Origin: Algoriphagus sp.
GTDB taxonomy: Bacteria; Bacteroidota; Bacteroidia; Cytophagales; Cyclobacteriaceae
Direction of reading: 5' to 3'
Length of the DNA: 64,000 nt
Assembly (NCBI RefSeq): GCF_030694375.1
Contig: NZ_JAUXYL010000041.1
Coordinates: 248,001-312,000, forward strand
Within the stretch, counting starts at the first letter, position 1, and each line of letters begins with the position of its first letter. A program made the translations under genes and the position numbers. Of this stretch, positions 53,811 through 62,042 are shown piece by piece. Below the pieces are notes generated by a model. It did not search any database. It saw only the letters and a program-made list of their open reading frames with translations, and had not been told where the DNA came from.

Positions 53811-54935
53811 ATGAAATTTATTGTTTCCTCTTCTGCTTTGCTCAAGCAACTTTCGGCCATCAACGGTGTCGTAACAACGAATCCGGTTGTTCCTATTTTG
53901 GAGAACTTCCTTTTTGAGATCAAAGATTCCGAACTGACCATAACTGCTTCTGATTTGCAGACTTCCATGATGACACAGCTTCATGTCGAGGCAAAAGAGG
54001 ATGGAAATATTGCAGTACCAGCGCGTATTCTGATCGAAACTTTGAAGAATCTACCTGAGCAGCCGGTAACCTTCAGCATCGATCATGACACCTACGCAGT
54101 CGAAATAAGCTCAGACAACGGTCGCTACAGACTGGCCGGTGAGAATGCGACGGATTTCCCAAAAATCCCAACCGTAAACAACGCAACAACTGTGGATATG
54201 TCCACAGAGGTGCTATCCTCTGCCATTTCAAACACCATTTTCGCAACAAGCTCTGATGAACTCAGGCCTGCAATGACTGGTGTTTACATCAATTTGAGCG
54301 ATACGAATACAACATTTGTGGCAACAGATGGTCATAGACTAGTACGGTACAGAAGGGTGGATATCGCTTCGCAAAACAGTACCAGCCTAATCATCCCAAG
54401 GAAAGCGCTCAACTTGTTGAAATCAACTCTGCCCGGTGAAAATGTACCTGTCACCGTGGAATTCAACCAATCCAACGCCTACTTCAAGTTTAACAATATC
54501 AAGATGATCTGCCGTCTGATAGACGAGCGCTATCCTGATTACGAAAATGTGATTCCGGTGGACAATCCAAACCGCATGAACATTGACCGATTGGAGCTGT
54601 TGGGATCTTTGCGAAGAATTGCAATCTATGCAAATAAGACTACACACCAGGTTAGATTGAAATTGACTGGCAGTGAATTGATGATCTCTGCAGAAGACCT
54701 GGACTTCTCCAACGAGGCAAACGAACGTCTTTCTTGCGATCACGAAGGTGAAGACATCGAAATCGGATTCAATGCCAAGTTCTTGGTGGAAATGCTCAAT
54801 AATCTGAGCTGCAAAGAAGTTAGCTTAAGATTCAGCGCTCCAAATAGGGCTGGTCTGATTCTCCCTGCCGAACAGGATGCTAATGAAGACATCCTCATGC
54901 TCGTAATGCCAGTAATGCTTAACAATTACGTATAA
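53811..54935 (+). CDS. dnaN: DNA polymerase III beta subunit (sliding clamp)
   Basis: 374 residues, standard length with three clamp domains. MKFIVSSSALLKQLSAINGVV, TDGHRLVRY, and the C-terminal LMLVMPVML for the intersubunit and peptide-binding site. Homodimeric ring that tethers Pol III. Not next to dnaA here. Its ATGAAA start forms the right end of repeat copy C, so its leader and perhaps its translation start region are supplied by the element. Confidence 0.96.
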   Translation: MKFIVSSSALLKQLSAINGVVTTNPVVPILENFLFEIKDSELTITASDLQTSMMTQLHVEAKEDGNIAVPARILIETLKNLPEQPVTFSIDHDTYAVEISSDNGRYRLAGENATDFPKIPTVNNATTVDMSTEVLSSAISNTIFATSSDELRPAMTGVYINLSDTNTTFVATDGHRLVRYRRVDIASQNSTSLIIPRKALNLLKSTLPGENVPVTVEFNQSNAYFKFNNIKMICRLIDERYPDYENVIPVDNPNRMNIDRLELLGSLRRIAIYANKTTHQVRLKLTGSELMISAEDLDFSNEANERLSCDHEGEDIEIGFNAKFLVEMLNNLSCKEVSLRFSAPNRAGLILPAEQDANEDILMLVMPVMLNNYV

Positions 54936-54957
54936 CCTCAACCAATAATTTTAACCC

Positions 54958-54988
54958 AAAGTCCGAATCGATGATTCGGACTTTTTTT
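54958..54988 (+). terminator. Rho-independent terminator of dnaN
   Basis: AAAGTCCGAATC (54958-54969) and its complement (54973-54984), a 12-bp perfect stem with a 3-nt loop and T run to 54988. Confidence 0.93.
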
Positions 54989-55059
54989 GTGGGTTGGGAT
55001 TTGAGAAAGGATTTCTAAAACAGAAAAATCCGCGATCATCTAAGTCTCTTTCTTCGGAA

Positions 55060-55080
55060 ACCTACCTGCAGCGGGCAGGT
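55060..55080. repeat. Solitary palindrome like the one nested in copy A
   Basis: ACCTACCTGCAGCGGGCAGG plus T; it matches the nested palindrome CCTGCCTGCAGCAGACAGG of repeat copy A except at three positions. It stands alone between the two terminators, so it is a separate small repeat. Confidence 0.55.
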
Positions 55081-55101
55081 CCACTGGGACTTTTGTTCAA
55101 A

Positions 55102-55135
55102 AAAAGCCTGTCAAGAACACTCCTGACAGGCTTTT
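55102..55135 (-). terminator. Terminator of OmpA/PorE-like gene
   Basis: AAAAGCCTGTCA (55102-55113) and complement (55124-55135): 12-bp stem, 10-nt loop. The A run before it gives a T run on the minus strand. Confidence 0.88.
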
Positions 55136-55157
55136 ATATTTATTAGGGAAGTACTTT

Positions 55158-57089
55158 TTACTCCCGAATCTCAATCACTTTAAACTCAGTTCGACGGTTG
55201 ACCTGATGCTCTTCCTCAGTCTTGGCATCCTTGATGATCAATTGGCTTTCTCCATATCCTTTGGCCACCAATCGGTCGGCTGCGATTCCTTTTGACACAA
55301 TGTAATCCACTGCGGATTGTGCTCTTCTTTGAGACAAATTCAGGTTGTAGGCATCGCTGGATCTGGAGTCGGTATGGGAACTCAGCTCAATTCTGATCGA
55401 AGGATTATCCGCAAGGATTTTGACCAATTTATCCAACTCAATCGCTGCATCAGGTCTGATTTCAGCCTTATCAAGATCATAATAAATATTATCCAGGACG
55501 ATGGATTTCTCCAAAATCAACTGATCCAAAACGATTGTAGTATCAAGTGATACGTTGGTCACATCCTGAATCAAAGTCGCCGGATCGGGTGTCTTGCCTT
55601 TTGTGGTGTAGGGGATCGATTTGGAGAAATAACCTCCCTTTGAAGCTATAATAGTATAATCCGATTCAGGAGCCATGGTAAATCTTACACGACCATTGGC
55701 ATTGGAGAAATCTCCACCTTGCTGCTTATTATCCGAACCGTAAAGCACAACCCTGGTTTGAGGCAAGTCTGCGATGGAACCATCAGCTTTTTCTTCTTTG
55801 GTGAAGACGTTTAGCAATACATTGACGATTTTAGGCTTAGGAGTTTTGTCTTCAAAGAAGTAGATGTCGTCGTCCCCTACTCCACCTTCACGGTTGGAAG
55901 AGATGAATCCTGCCTTCGGGTATTCTGTGAAGAAAATCCCAAAATCATCGTCCTTGCTATTGATATTTTTTCCCAGGTTTCGAATCAGCTGTTTACCGGA
56001 TTCGTCCTTTTCAGCTACAAATAAATCCAACTTTCCAAAACCGGGATGTCCATCTGAAGCAAAAAAGAATTTACCGTCAGGGGTCATTCTTGGGAACATT
56101 TCATTCCCCGGAGTATTGATGGTGGGGCCAAGATTGACAGGGTTTCCAAAATCACTGTTGGCAAGTCGGGTAGCTTTCCAGAGATCTATGCCTCCATATC
56201 CTCCAGGTCGATTAGAAGCGAAATAGAGTTCTGATCCGTCCGGGCTGAAGGCCGGCGTAGAATTCCACCAATTTTCCTCACCATTAACTGGCATCCAGAT
56301 GGGCTGGGTAAAACCGGCACCTCGGAAATAAGAAGCAAACAAGGTTGTCTCTGGGTAATCCTTTGGAGAAGTAGAATTTCCTCGGGAATATATGATTGTG
56401 TTCCCGTCAGGACTTATTGCAATGGAAGCTTGATTTAAGCCTTCCTCATTTCTGAATTCCGGCAAGGGTTGTATTGCACCAACGTCTACTTTTAACCCAT
56501 CGGCTCGCGCGCGAAATAGCTTTAAATAGGGTGTTCCTGTAGCCGGATAAATTGCTGATGCTTGTCTTCCTGAAGTGAAGTAGAGGAATTTTTCGCTCAA
56601 TACGGGAGAAAAATCAGCTCCTGGAGTATTCAGTTCGGTATAATTGACCAAAACATGATTTGGCCAATAATCTTCAATTCCCTCGGCCAATTTAATCGCC
56701 TCTATTTCCCGCTGATTTCTCGCCAATAGGGCATCGTCGGCTGTATAACCTTTTGCTTTTTCAAAAGCCTGAATAGCCTCCTCATTTTTCTGCTGCGCTT
56801 TAAGGCTCTGCCCAAGGAAGAAGTAACTGGTAAATGATGGATCTTTTTCTGCCAATTGGCGATAGTATGGCTCTGACTTTTCTATTCGATTTGAGAGCCG
56901 GTAGCTTTCCGCAATAAATTGGTTCGCCTCAAGATTGGAGGAGTCCTGACTTAGAATCTGAGTAAAGGTATTGATCGCATATTGGTACTGCCCGGACAGG
57001 AATTGGTCATTTCCTTTTTCTTGCAAGCTCTTGCAGCCAACAAAAGCCAAAAGAACCAAGGCATAAATCCATAAAAAATGCTTCTTCAT
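55158..57089 (-). CDS. OmpA family lipoprotein with TPR and beta-propeller (PorE-like)
   Basis: 643 residues from the ATG giving MKKHFLWIYALVLLAFVGC, lipobox Cys19. TPR repeats about 20-115 (YAINTFTQILSQDSSNLEA), PD40/WD40-type propeller about 160-400 (AFSPDGSELYFASNRPGGYGGIDLW, TPDGKFFFASDG), a carboxypeptidase-regulatory-like domain about 410-500, then the OmpA peptidoglycan-binding domain about 530-643 (NIYYDLDKAEIRPDA, SSHTDSRSSDAYNLNLSQRRAQS). This domain order is that of PorE of the type IX secretion system, but related proteins outside that system share it. Membrane-anchored, periplasmic. Confidence 0.85.
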   Translation of the reverse strand: MKKHFLWIYALVLLAFVGCKSLQEKGNDQFLSGQYQYAINTFTQILSQDSSNLEANQFIAESYRLSNRIEKSEPYYRQLAEKDPSFTSYFFLGQSLKAQQKNEEAIQAFEKAKGYTADDALLARNQREIEAIKLAEGIEDYWPNHVLVNYTELNTPGADFSPVLSEKFLYFTSGRQASAIYPATGTPYLKLFRARADGLKVDVGAIQPLPEFRNEEGLNQASIAISPDGNTIIYSRGNSTSPKDYPETTLFASYFRGAGFTQPIWMPVNGEENWWNSTPAFSPDGSELYFASNRPGGYGGIDLWKATRLANSDFGNPVNLGPTINTPGNEMFPRMTPDGKFFFASDGHPGFGKLDLFVAEKDESGKQLIRNLGKNINSKDDDFGIFFTEYPKAGFISSNREGGVGDDDIYFFEDKTPKPKIVNVLLNVFTKEEKADGSIADLPQTRVVLYGSDNKQQGGDFSNANGRVRFTMAPESDYTIIASKGGYFSKSIPYTTKGKTPDPATLIQDVTNVSLDTTIVLDQLILEKSIVLDNIYYDLDKAEIRPDAAIELDKLVKILADNPSIRIELSSHTDSRSSDAYNLNLSQRRAQSAVDYIVSKGIAADRLVAKGYGESQLIIKDAKTEEEHQVNRRTEFKVIEIRE

Positions 57090-57126
57090 CGAATGGTGAT
57101 TGTAGGTCAATGCTGAATATTACTAA

Positions 57127-57615
57127 TTAATTTGGAAAATACTTAATAAGCCAACTATTTCGGACAGGTTGCCAGAGATTTTGAAGATCGGATTTGACGC
57201 GGATCATGGGATTGATCACTTCAGTTTCAAGATCTATTTCACCTGAAGTCACTTTTGATTTCACACCTAAGGCTGAAATTACGTTCATTTCTCCGCTTGG
57301 CTTTCTCAAACTGACTTTCCCTTGATCGGTCAAATTGATATGTAGGATACTTTCCAGCTCCCGAAGCGTCCGAACTGAACTATCAATCGAACAGCCACTG
57401 GCCCCAAGCTTACTTTCATCCACGGCCAAAATCAGTATCTGGCTTTCGATGAGTTCAAATGAAGTGGGCATCAAGTTTCCGTGCGTATTCCAGCCTTCAC
57501 AAAAACTTTTCATCCGATCCCGGACAAGCTGCTCATCAGCTGAGGATAATTTATGGTCTGCCTGGTAAACCCAAACTCTAGCGTAATCAGGCATTTGATC
57601 AAATGGGAGATACAT
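57127..57615 (-). CDS. Conserved hypothetical protein
   Basis: 162 residues, no signal peptide. MYLPFDQMPDYARVWVYQADHKLS, then ESQILILAVDESKLGASGCSIDSSVRTLRELE and a conserved-looking WQPVRNSWLIKYFPN end. I recall similar Bacteroidota proteins of this length often called ABC transporter ATPase in error; no Walker motif is present. Role unknown. 37 bases before the OmpA/PorE-like gene and possibly co-transcribed. Confidence 0.72.
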   Translation of the reverse strand: MYLPFDQMPDYARVWVYQADHKLSSADEQLVRDRMKSFCEGWNTHGNLMPTSFELIESQILILAVDESKLGASGCSIDSSVRTLRELESILHINLTDQGKVSLRKPSGEMNVISALGVKSKVTSGEIDLETEVINPMIRVKSDLQNLWQPVRNSWLIKYFPN

Positions 57616-57635
57616 GCGGTTTGTTTAACTTACAA

Positions 57636-57669
57636 ATAAAAAACCCTTTTTGCATAACGGCAAAAAGGG
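57636..57669 (-). terminator. Terminator of Fe-S protein operon
   Basis: CCCTTTTTGC (57644-57653) and GCAAAAAGGG (57660-57669) with a 6-nt loop. On the minus strand it is followed by TTTTTTTATTT. Confidence 0.85.
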
Positions 57670-57692
57670 CTGAATTGATTCAATCCTTCAAA

Positions 57693-58484
57693 TTAAATCC
57701 CCATGTCTTTGGCGATCATTTCTGCCAAATCATAGACCTTGACGTCAGCTTCCCGGTTTTGATTTTTCACTCCATCGGTCATCATGGTCAAGCAAAATGG
57801 GCATCCAACTGCAATTGTACTTGCTCCGGTGGCCAATGCCTCCTCGGTACGTTCGATGTTGATGTCTTTTTTACCCGGTTCAGGTTCTTTAAACATCTGC
57901 GCTCCACCAGCCCCGCAGCAAAGTCCTTTGGTTTTGCAGCGCTTCATCTCGACCAGCTCCACATCTAAGGCTTTGATGACTTCCCGGGGGGCTTCATAGA
58001 CGTTATTGGCACGACCAAGGTAGCAGGAATCATGAAAGGTGATCTTTTTACCTCTGAACTCTCCTCCTCCTTTAAGTGTGACCTTCCCCTCATTGATCAG
58101 CTGCTGTAAAAACTGAGAATGGTGAATTACTTCATAATTTCCACCCAATGCAGGATATTCGTTTTTGATGGTATTGAAGCAATGAGGGCATGCTGTAACA
58201 ACTTTTTTTACTTCATAGCCATTCATTACCTGAATATTGGCGACTGCTTGCAATTGGAATAGGAATTCATTTCCAGCTCTTCTTGCCGGATCACCGGTGC
58301 AGGCTTCTTCCGGTCCGAGAACTGCGAAACTGACACCGACTTTATTCAATATTTTCACAAAAGCCTGAGTCACGGCTTTGTAGCGCTCATCGAAAGAACC
58401 GGCGCATCCCACCCAAAAAAGAACTTCTGGTGTCTGACCGTTTGTGGCCATTTCGGCCATGGTTGGAACTTTATATGTTGACAT
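57693..58484 (-). CDS. (Fe-S)-binding protein with two CCG domains, HdrB-like
   Basis: 263 residues, cytoplasmic. CCG domains: Cys62, Cys99-Cys102 (TACPHC) in the first; Cys154 (HDSCYLGR), Cys183, Cys189-Cys190 (GLCCGAGG), Cys228 and Cys231 (GCPFC) in the second. These bind a non-cubane [4Fe-4S] cluster in HdrB and relatives. Paired with the downstream-facing membrane ferredoxin protein, 50 bases upstream, which makes an HdrBC/GlpC-type electron-transfer unit. Electron donor and acceptor unknown. Confidence 0.88.
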   Translation of the reverse strand: MSTYKVPTMAEMATNGQTPEVLFWVGCAGSFDERYKAVTQAFVKILNKVGVSFAVLGPEEACTGDPARRAGNEFLFQLQAVANIQVMNGYEVKKVVTACPHCFNTIKNEYPALGGNYEVIHHSQFLQQLINEGKVTLKGGGEFRGKKITFHDSCYLGRANNVYEAPREVIKALDVELVEMKRCKTKGLCCGAGGAQMFKEPEPGKKDINIERTEEALATGASTIAVGCPFCLTMMTDGVKNQNREADVKVYDLAEMIAKDMGI

Positions 58485-58534
58485 TTTTTTTAGACTTTAG
58501 ATTTTAGATACAAGATTCAAGACTAAATCTCGAT

Positions 58535-59869
58535 TCATTTAATTTCTTCTTCCTTGACTTTTTCGGACCAGTTGAAGCGATCTGAGGGGCTAAATTTCCA
58601 AGGCGAAAAGCTGGTTTCCATGTTTTGAAACATAGAATTCCACTGGGCGGGAGTACCGGATTCTTCCATGGCCACGTAGCGGCGCATTTGAAGAATAATA
58701 GCTAAAGGATCGATATTGACAGGGCATGCTTCTACGCAGGCATTGCAGCTCGTGCAGGCGTTGATTTCTTCCTTGGTGATGTAATCTCCCAAAAGTGACT
58801 TTCCGTCTTCAAAACCGGCACCACCAGCATCGATGCTTTTTCCAACTTCCTCAGCACGATCCCGCACATCCATCATGATTTTACGCGGGGAAAGTTTTTT
58901 ACCAGTAAGATTTGCCGGACATTCTGCCGTGCAACGCCCACATTCTGTGCAGGAATACGCATTGAGGACATTGATCCAGCTGAGGTCATTGACATCTTTA
59001 GCGCCAAAACGACCGATTTCAGCAGGCGCCTCAGAGGAAGTTTCCACAGGAATTCCCAACATCATATTCACCTCATTGGTCACTTCAGGCATATTGACCA
59101 TTTCGCCCTTTGCTTTGAGGTTGGAATACCAGGTGTTTGGAAAAGCCAAAAAGATGTGCAAATGCTTCGAGTAGGTGACATAAATAGCGAAAGCCAAAAT
59201 CCCTACAATATGAAACCACCAGGCAAACCGCTCCATGAAAACCAAAGCTCCATCAGACATTCCCTCAAAGATTGGCATCAGCATGCTGCTGAAAAACAAG
59301 GTTCCCAAGGCCAAATAATGTTCATCTCCTCGGTTTGCCAAAATCTGATCCGTTGCATTCATCGTCAGAATTGCAAACATCAAAACGATTTCGATCACCA
59401 AAATCAGGTTGGCATCCATGGCAGGCCAACCCTTGAGCTCCGGCTTGGTGAATCGCTCCACTTTCATCACATTTCTTCTGATCAGGAAAGCAACACAGGA
59501 AACCAATACTGCGACAGCCAGAAACTCAAACATGTTGATGGCAGTAGTATAAAGGCCTCCCAAAACCGGAGCAAAAAGCCTGTGACTACCTATAATTCCG
59601 TCAAGAATGAATTCCAGTACTTCAAGGTTAATGACTAAAAAGCCAACATAAATTAATAAATGAAGAAAAGCGGGGACGATGCGTTTAAACATTTTTTGCT
59701 GACCAAATGCCACCAGCATCATGGTCTTCCAGCGGGATTCGGATTGGTCGTTCCGAGTCTCTGCTTTTCCTAAAAGGATATTTCTTCTGAGAAATTTGAT
59801 CCTTTTACTCAAAATATAACCCGCGATACCCAAAATCAGGACAAATGCGAGTTGCGGTAAAATGCTCAT
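58535..59869 (-). CDS. Membrane (Fe-S)-binding electron-transfer protein, HdrC-like
   Basis: 444 residues: a first span, then a four-span cytochrome-b-like region (about 70-230) with His residues suitable for heme (LHLLIYVGFLVINLEVLEF, WWFHIVGILAFAIYV), then a ferredoxin domain with CTECGRCTAECP and CTSCNACVEACPVN, two [4Fe-4S] sets. It resembles a nitrate reductase gamma/HdrE plus HdrC fusion. Forms a unit with the CCG protein downstream. Quinone linkage is inferred. Confidence 0.88.
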   Translation of the reverse strand: MSILPQLAFVLILGIAGYILSKRIKFLRRNILLGKAETRNDQSESRWKTMMLVAFGQQKMFKRIVPAFLHLLIYVGFLVINLEVLEFILDGIIGSHRLFAPVLGGLYTTAINMFEFLAVAVLVSCVAFLIRRNVMKVERFTKPELKGWPAMDANLILVIEIVLMFAILTMNATDQILANRGDEHYLALGTLFFSSMLMPIFEGMSDGALVFMERFAWWFHIVGILAFAIYVTYSKHLHIFLAFPNTWYSNLKAKGEMVNMPEVTNEVNMMLGIPVETSSEAPAEIGRFGAKDVNDLSWINVLNAYSCTECGRCTAECPANLTGKKLSPRKIMMDVRDRAEEVGKSIDAGGAGFEDGKSLLGDYITKEEINACTSCNACVEACPVNIDPLAIILQMRRYVAMEESGTPAQWNSMFQNMETSFSPWKFSPSDRFNWSEKVKEEEIK

Positions 59870-59925
59870 AGTGATCAGATTAGCTTGTTTTTCGTTAATT
59901 AGGGTTTATTTTTTCTGAAAAGCGT

Positions 59926-59955
59926 TTGTATCAAATACTCAAATTTCTACCTTTG
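59926..59955 (+). promoter_or_regulatory. Promoter of tRNA-Phe
   Basis: TTG (59926-59928), 19-base spacer, TACCTTTG (59948-59955), exact match to the Bacteroidota consensus, 17 bases upstream of the tRNA. Confidence 0.85.
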
Positions 59956-59971
59956 CATCACTTTAAGAGTT

Positions 59972-60044
59972 GGTGATATAGCTCAGTTGGTAGAGCATCG
60001 GACTGAAAATCCGTGAGTCGGTGGTTCGAGTCCACTTATCACCA
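59972..60044 (+). tRNA. tRNA-Phe (anticodon GAA)
   Basis: 73 bases to the discriminator A; CCA not encoded. Acceptor GGTGATA/TATCACC, D arm GCTC/GAGC with GG in the loop, anticodon loop CTGAAAA, variable loop GAGTC and T arm GGTGG/CCACT with TTCGAGT loop. One T-T mismatch at the top of the anticodon stem (27-43). Confidence 0.97.
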
Positions 60045-60047
60045 CCC

Positions 60048-60077
60048 TCCCGATCCCCATGGATCGGGATTTTTTTT
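60048..60077 (+). terminator. Terminator of tRNA-Phe
   Basis: TCCCGATCC (60048-60056), CCAT loop, GGATCGGGA (60061-60069), then eight T. Confidence 0.93.
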
Positions 60078-60324
60078 GCCCATTTCTCAAAACTTCGTCG
60101 ATATAAAGCTGGATTGTTCATCACTGCAAAATATAAAATAGTCTGCATGCATACTATTTCTGATTCAAATTTATACTCGATCTACACAAGTCCAGGATTA
60201 CTCATAAGGACAATTGATAACCTAACCACTTCCTTCCGAGTGAGTTTTGGACTTAAAAAAATAATTTCAGGAAATTTCTTCGTGAATTTGTAACATTCTG
60301 ACCTTTTCCGCATCACCTTCTTAA

Positions 60325-60816
60325 ATGAATTCATTTTTCGAGACACACATCTGGCCCTTGAGAGGCAAGCTGTTCCGGATGGTTTTTCTCTGGACCAAAG
60401 ACCGGGATCTAGCAGAAGATGTCTTGCAAAATGTATTTGAAAAAACAATGGGACGTCAAAAGGAACTCCAAACACATCCAAATCTGACTGGATGGATGGT
60501 CAAAAGCCTGAAAAATGAGGTCTTGATGCATCACCGAAAAAATGAAAGAATTGAAAGTTTGGAAGGAATCCAGGAAACGGCTTTTAATGAACCAAATCAA
60601 CTTGAATCTGAAGAATCACTTCGTTTGATATTTGATTTGGTAGGAGATCTACCTGAGAAGCAACGGGAGATTTTTCACCTCAGAGAGGTGGAGGAGATGA
60701 GTTATGAAGCCATTGCAGGGCAATTGGAGATCAGCCTTGACCAAGTGAAAGTCAACCTCCATCGGGCAAGAAAGACCCTACGCGAAAAATTAATCAACCA
60801 AGGAATCACCGGATGA
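60325..60816 (+). CDS. ECF-type RNA polymerase sigma factor
   Basis: 163 residues. Region 2 LFRMVFLWTKDRDLAEDVLQNVFEK, region 4 LPEKQREIFHLREVEEMSYEAIAGQL, DQVKVNLHRARKTLREKL (helix-turn-helix for -35). The ATG overlaps the start of a presumed anti-sigma gene by 4 bases. The operon continues with two DUF4252 proteins, so they are probable targets or co-factors. TGAATTTG upstream (60283-60290) is near but not a perfect -7 box. Confidence 0.93.
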   Translation: MNSFFETHIWPLRGKLFRMVFLWTKDRDLAEDVLQNVFEKTMGRQKELQTHPNLTGWMVKSLKNEVLMHHRKNERIESLEGIQETAFNEPNQLESEESLRLIFDLVGDLPEKQREIFHLREVEEMSYEAIAGQLEISLDQVKVNLHRARKTLREKLINQGITG

Positions 60817-61250
60817 AGACAAGAATTGAAGAACTGCTGGAGAAATATTGGGAGGCGGAAACATCCCAAAATGAAGAAAAGGAGCTTCGGGAATTAATTC
60901 GAGAAGCGACAGGCTATGAACAGGAAAAGGCCTTGTTCAAAGGACTTGACCTGTTCAAGTCCGAAGAACCAAAAATTCTGCGTGTTCCCAAGACCAAAAC
61001 GCGGAGGCTAAACCCCGCTTGGCTAAGCTGGGCGGCTTCGATTACGATCTTGATTGGAAGCTTTTGGGGATGGAGAGTCTATGAGCAAAAGCAAGCCGAG
61101 CAGAGAGCATTCGAAGAAGTCATACAAGCCTTTGGTTTAATACAGTCAAACCTTTCAAAAGCAAAAGATCAGCTGGCTCCGCTGAATGATCTAAAATATT
61201 TGAACACAACCAATCAGCTGTTTCAGCTGGATCAAAATTCAAACCAATGA
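60813..61250 (+). CDS. Putative anti-sigma factor, membrane-anchored
   Basis: 145 residues. Cytosolic N-terminal helical part (MKTRIEELLEKYWEAETSQNEE), a membrane span about 70-90 (AWLSWAASITILIGSFWGW), then a coiled extracytoplasmic tail. Size, topology and overlap with the ECF sigma gene argue for the anti-sigma; no zinc (HxxxCxxC) motif is present. Its TGA stop overlaps the ATGAAA of repeat copy D1. Confidence 0.72.
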   Translation: MKTRIEELLEKYWEAETSQNEEKELRELIREATGYEQEKALFKGLDLFKSEEPKILRVPKTKTRRLNPAWLSWAASITILIGSFWGWRVYEQKQAEQRAFEEVIQAFGLIQSNLSKAKDQLAPLNDLKYLNTTNQLFQLDQNSNQ

Positions 61251-61363
61251 AATCGAGCCTGTCTGCTACAGGCATGACCCAAAGCGACCCACAGAGGGGT
61301 GCCCCCCCCGATAGCTATCGGAGCGGCTATCGGGATGGCAATTAAAAGACAAATTATAAACAC
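61247..61363 (+). repeat. Start-codon repeat element, copy D1
   Basis: 117 bases: ATGAAATCGAGCC with CCTG/CAGG hairpin, CCACAGAGGGGTGCC, a nested palindrome CCGATAGCTATCGG (61308-61321), GGGATGGCAATTAAAAGAC and end AAATTATAAACAC. Starts exactly at the end of the anti-sigma gene (CCA-ATGA). Tandem with D2. Confidence 0.8.
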
Positions 61364-61466
61364 ATGAAATCGAGCATGACGAGTACGTCACACACTGGGA
61401 TGCCCCGAGCTATCGGGGAATTCATGCGAAGATTCCATCTGACCAAAAAAATCAATTTATAAACAG
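61364..61466 (+). repeat. Start-codon repeat element, copy D2
   Basis: 103 bases: ATGAAATCGAGCATGAC, GTCACACACTGGGATG, a nested palindrome CCCCGAGCTATCGGGG (61403-61418), ATTCATGCGAAG, ATTCCATCTGACC and end ATCAATTTATAAACAG, then the ATGAAA of the DUF4252 gene. The opening ATG starts a 32-codon frame whose TAA (61460-61462) is 4 bases before that gene. Confidence 0.8.
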
Positions 61467-62012
61467 ATGAAAAAGACCTATATCATACTATTCTTTCTAC
61501 TGGGACTGACTACTGCGTCTTATGCTCAGGAGGATGCCATACAGAAGTTTTTCTCCAAATACATGGAGGACGACCGATTCTCCCGGGTCTACATTTCTCC
61601 AAAAATGATGCAGATGGCCGGTGGATTCCTAAAAAGTAGTTCAGGGGGAGATGTTGAGGCTCAGGAGTTGGGGAAGTTAATCTCGAAAGTAAAAGGTATT
61701 CGAATACTGTCAGCCGACGGAATTGAAGGGATGCCTTTATACAAAGAGGCCATGTCCACACTCAACAGAAACCAGTACGAGGAATTGATGGATGTGCAGG
61801 AAAAAGGCACCAGTCTGAAATTCATGATCCGTGAAGAGGCTGGTTTAATTCGGGAACTGATGATGATAACAGGGGACACCAAAAGCTTCACCCTGCTATC
61901 CATGCTAGGCGCATTCACCTATGAGGACCTGAATATGTTGGCTGAAAAGACCAACCTGCCCGGAATGGATAAATACGGAAAAGGAAGTAAGGGGCCCAAG
62001 GGGCCGAAATAA
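61467..62012 (+). CDS. DUF4252 domain protein, first copy
   Basis: 181 residues, exported (MKKTYIILFFLLGLTTASYA). Family features: YISPKMMQMAGGFL, KLISKVKGIRIL, YEELMDVQEKGTSLKFMIREEAGLIRELMMI, with a KGSKGPKGPK tail. Downstream of an ECF sigma/anti-sigma pair, as DUF4252 genes often are in Bacteroidota. Role unknown, probably in the cell envelope. Its ATGAAA start follows repeat copy D2. Confidence 0.85.
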   Translation: MKKTYIILFFLLGLTTASYAQEDAIQKFFSKYMEDDRFSRVYISPKMMQMAGGFLKSSSGGDVEAQELGKLISKVKGIRILSADGIEGMPLYKEAMSTLNRNQYEELMDVQEKGTSLKFMIREEAGLIRELMMITGDTKSFTLLSMLGAFTYEDLNMLAEKTNLPGMDKYGKGSKGPKGPK

Positions 62013-62042
62013 TATTATTTGAAAACTAAACCACTTACAAAA

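Noticed and set aside
58500..58534. ATGAATCGAG on the minus strand after the Fe-S membrane gene as another start-codon repeat
   Set aside because: Only the left ten bases resemble the element (one A missing), and the right end AAATTATAAACAC is absent; followed by TTTAGA-type low-complexity sequence.
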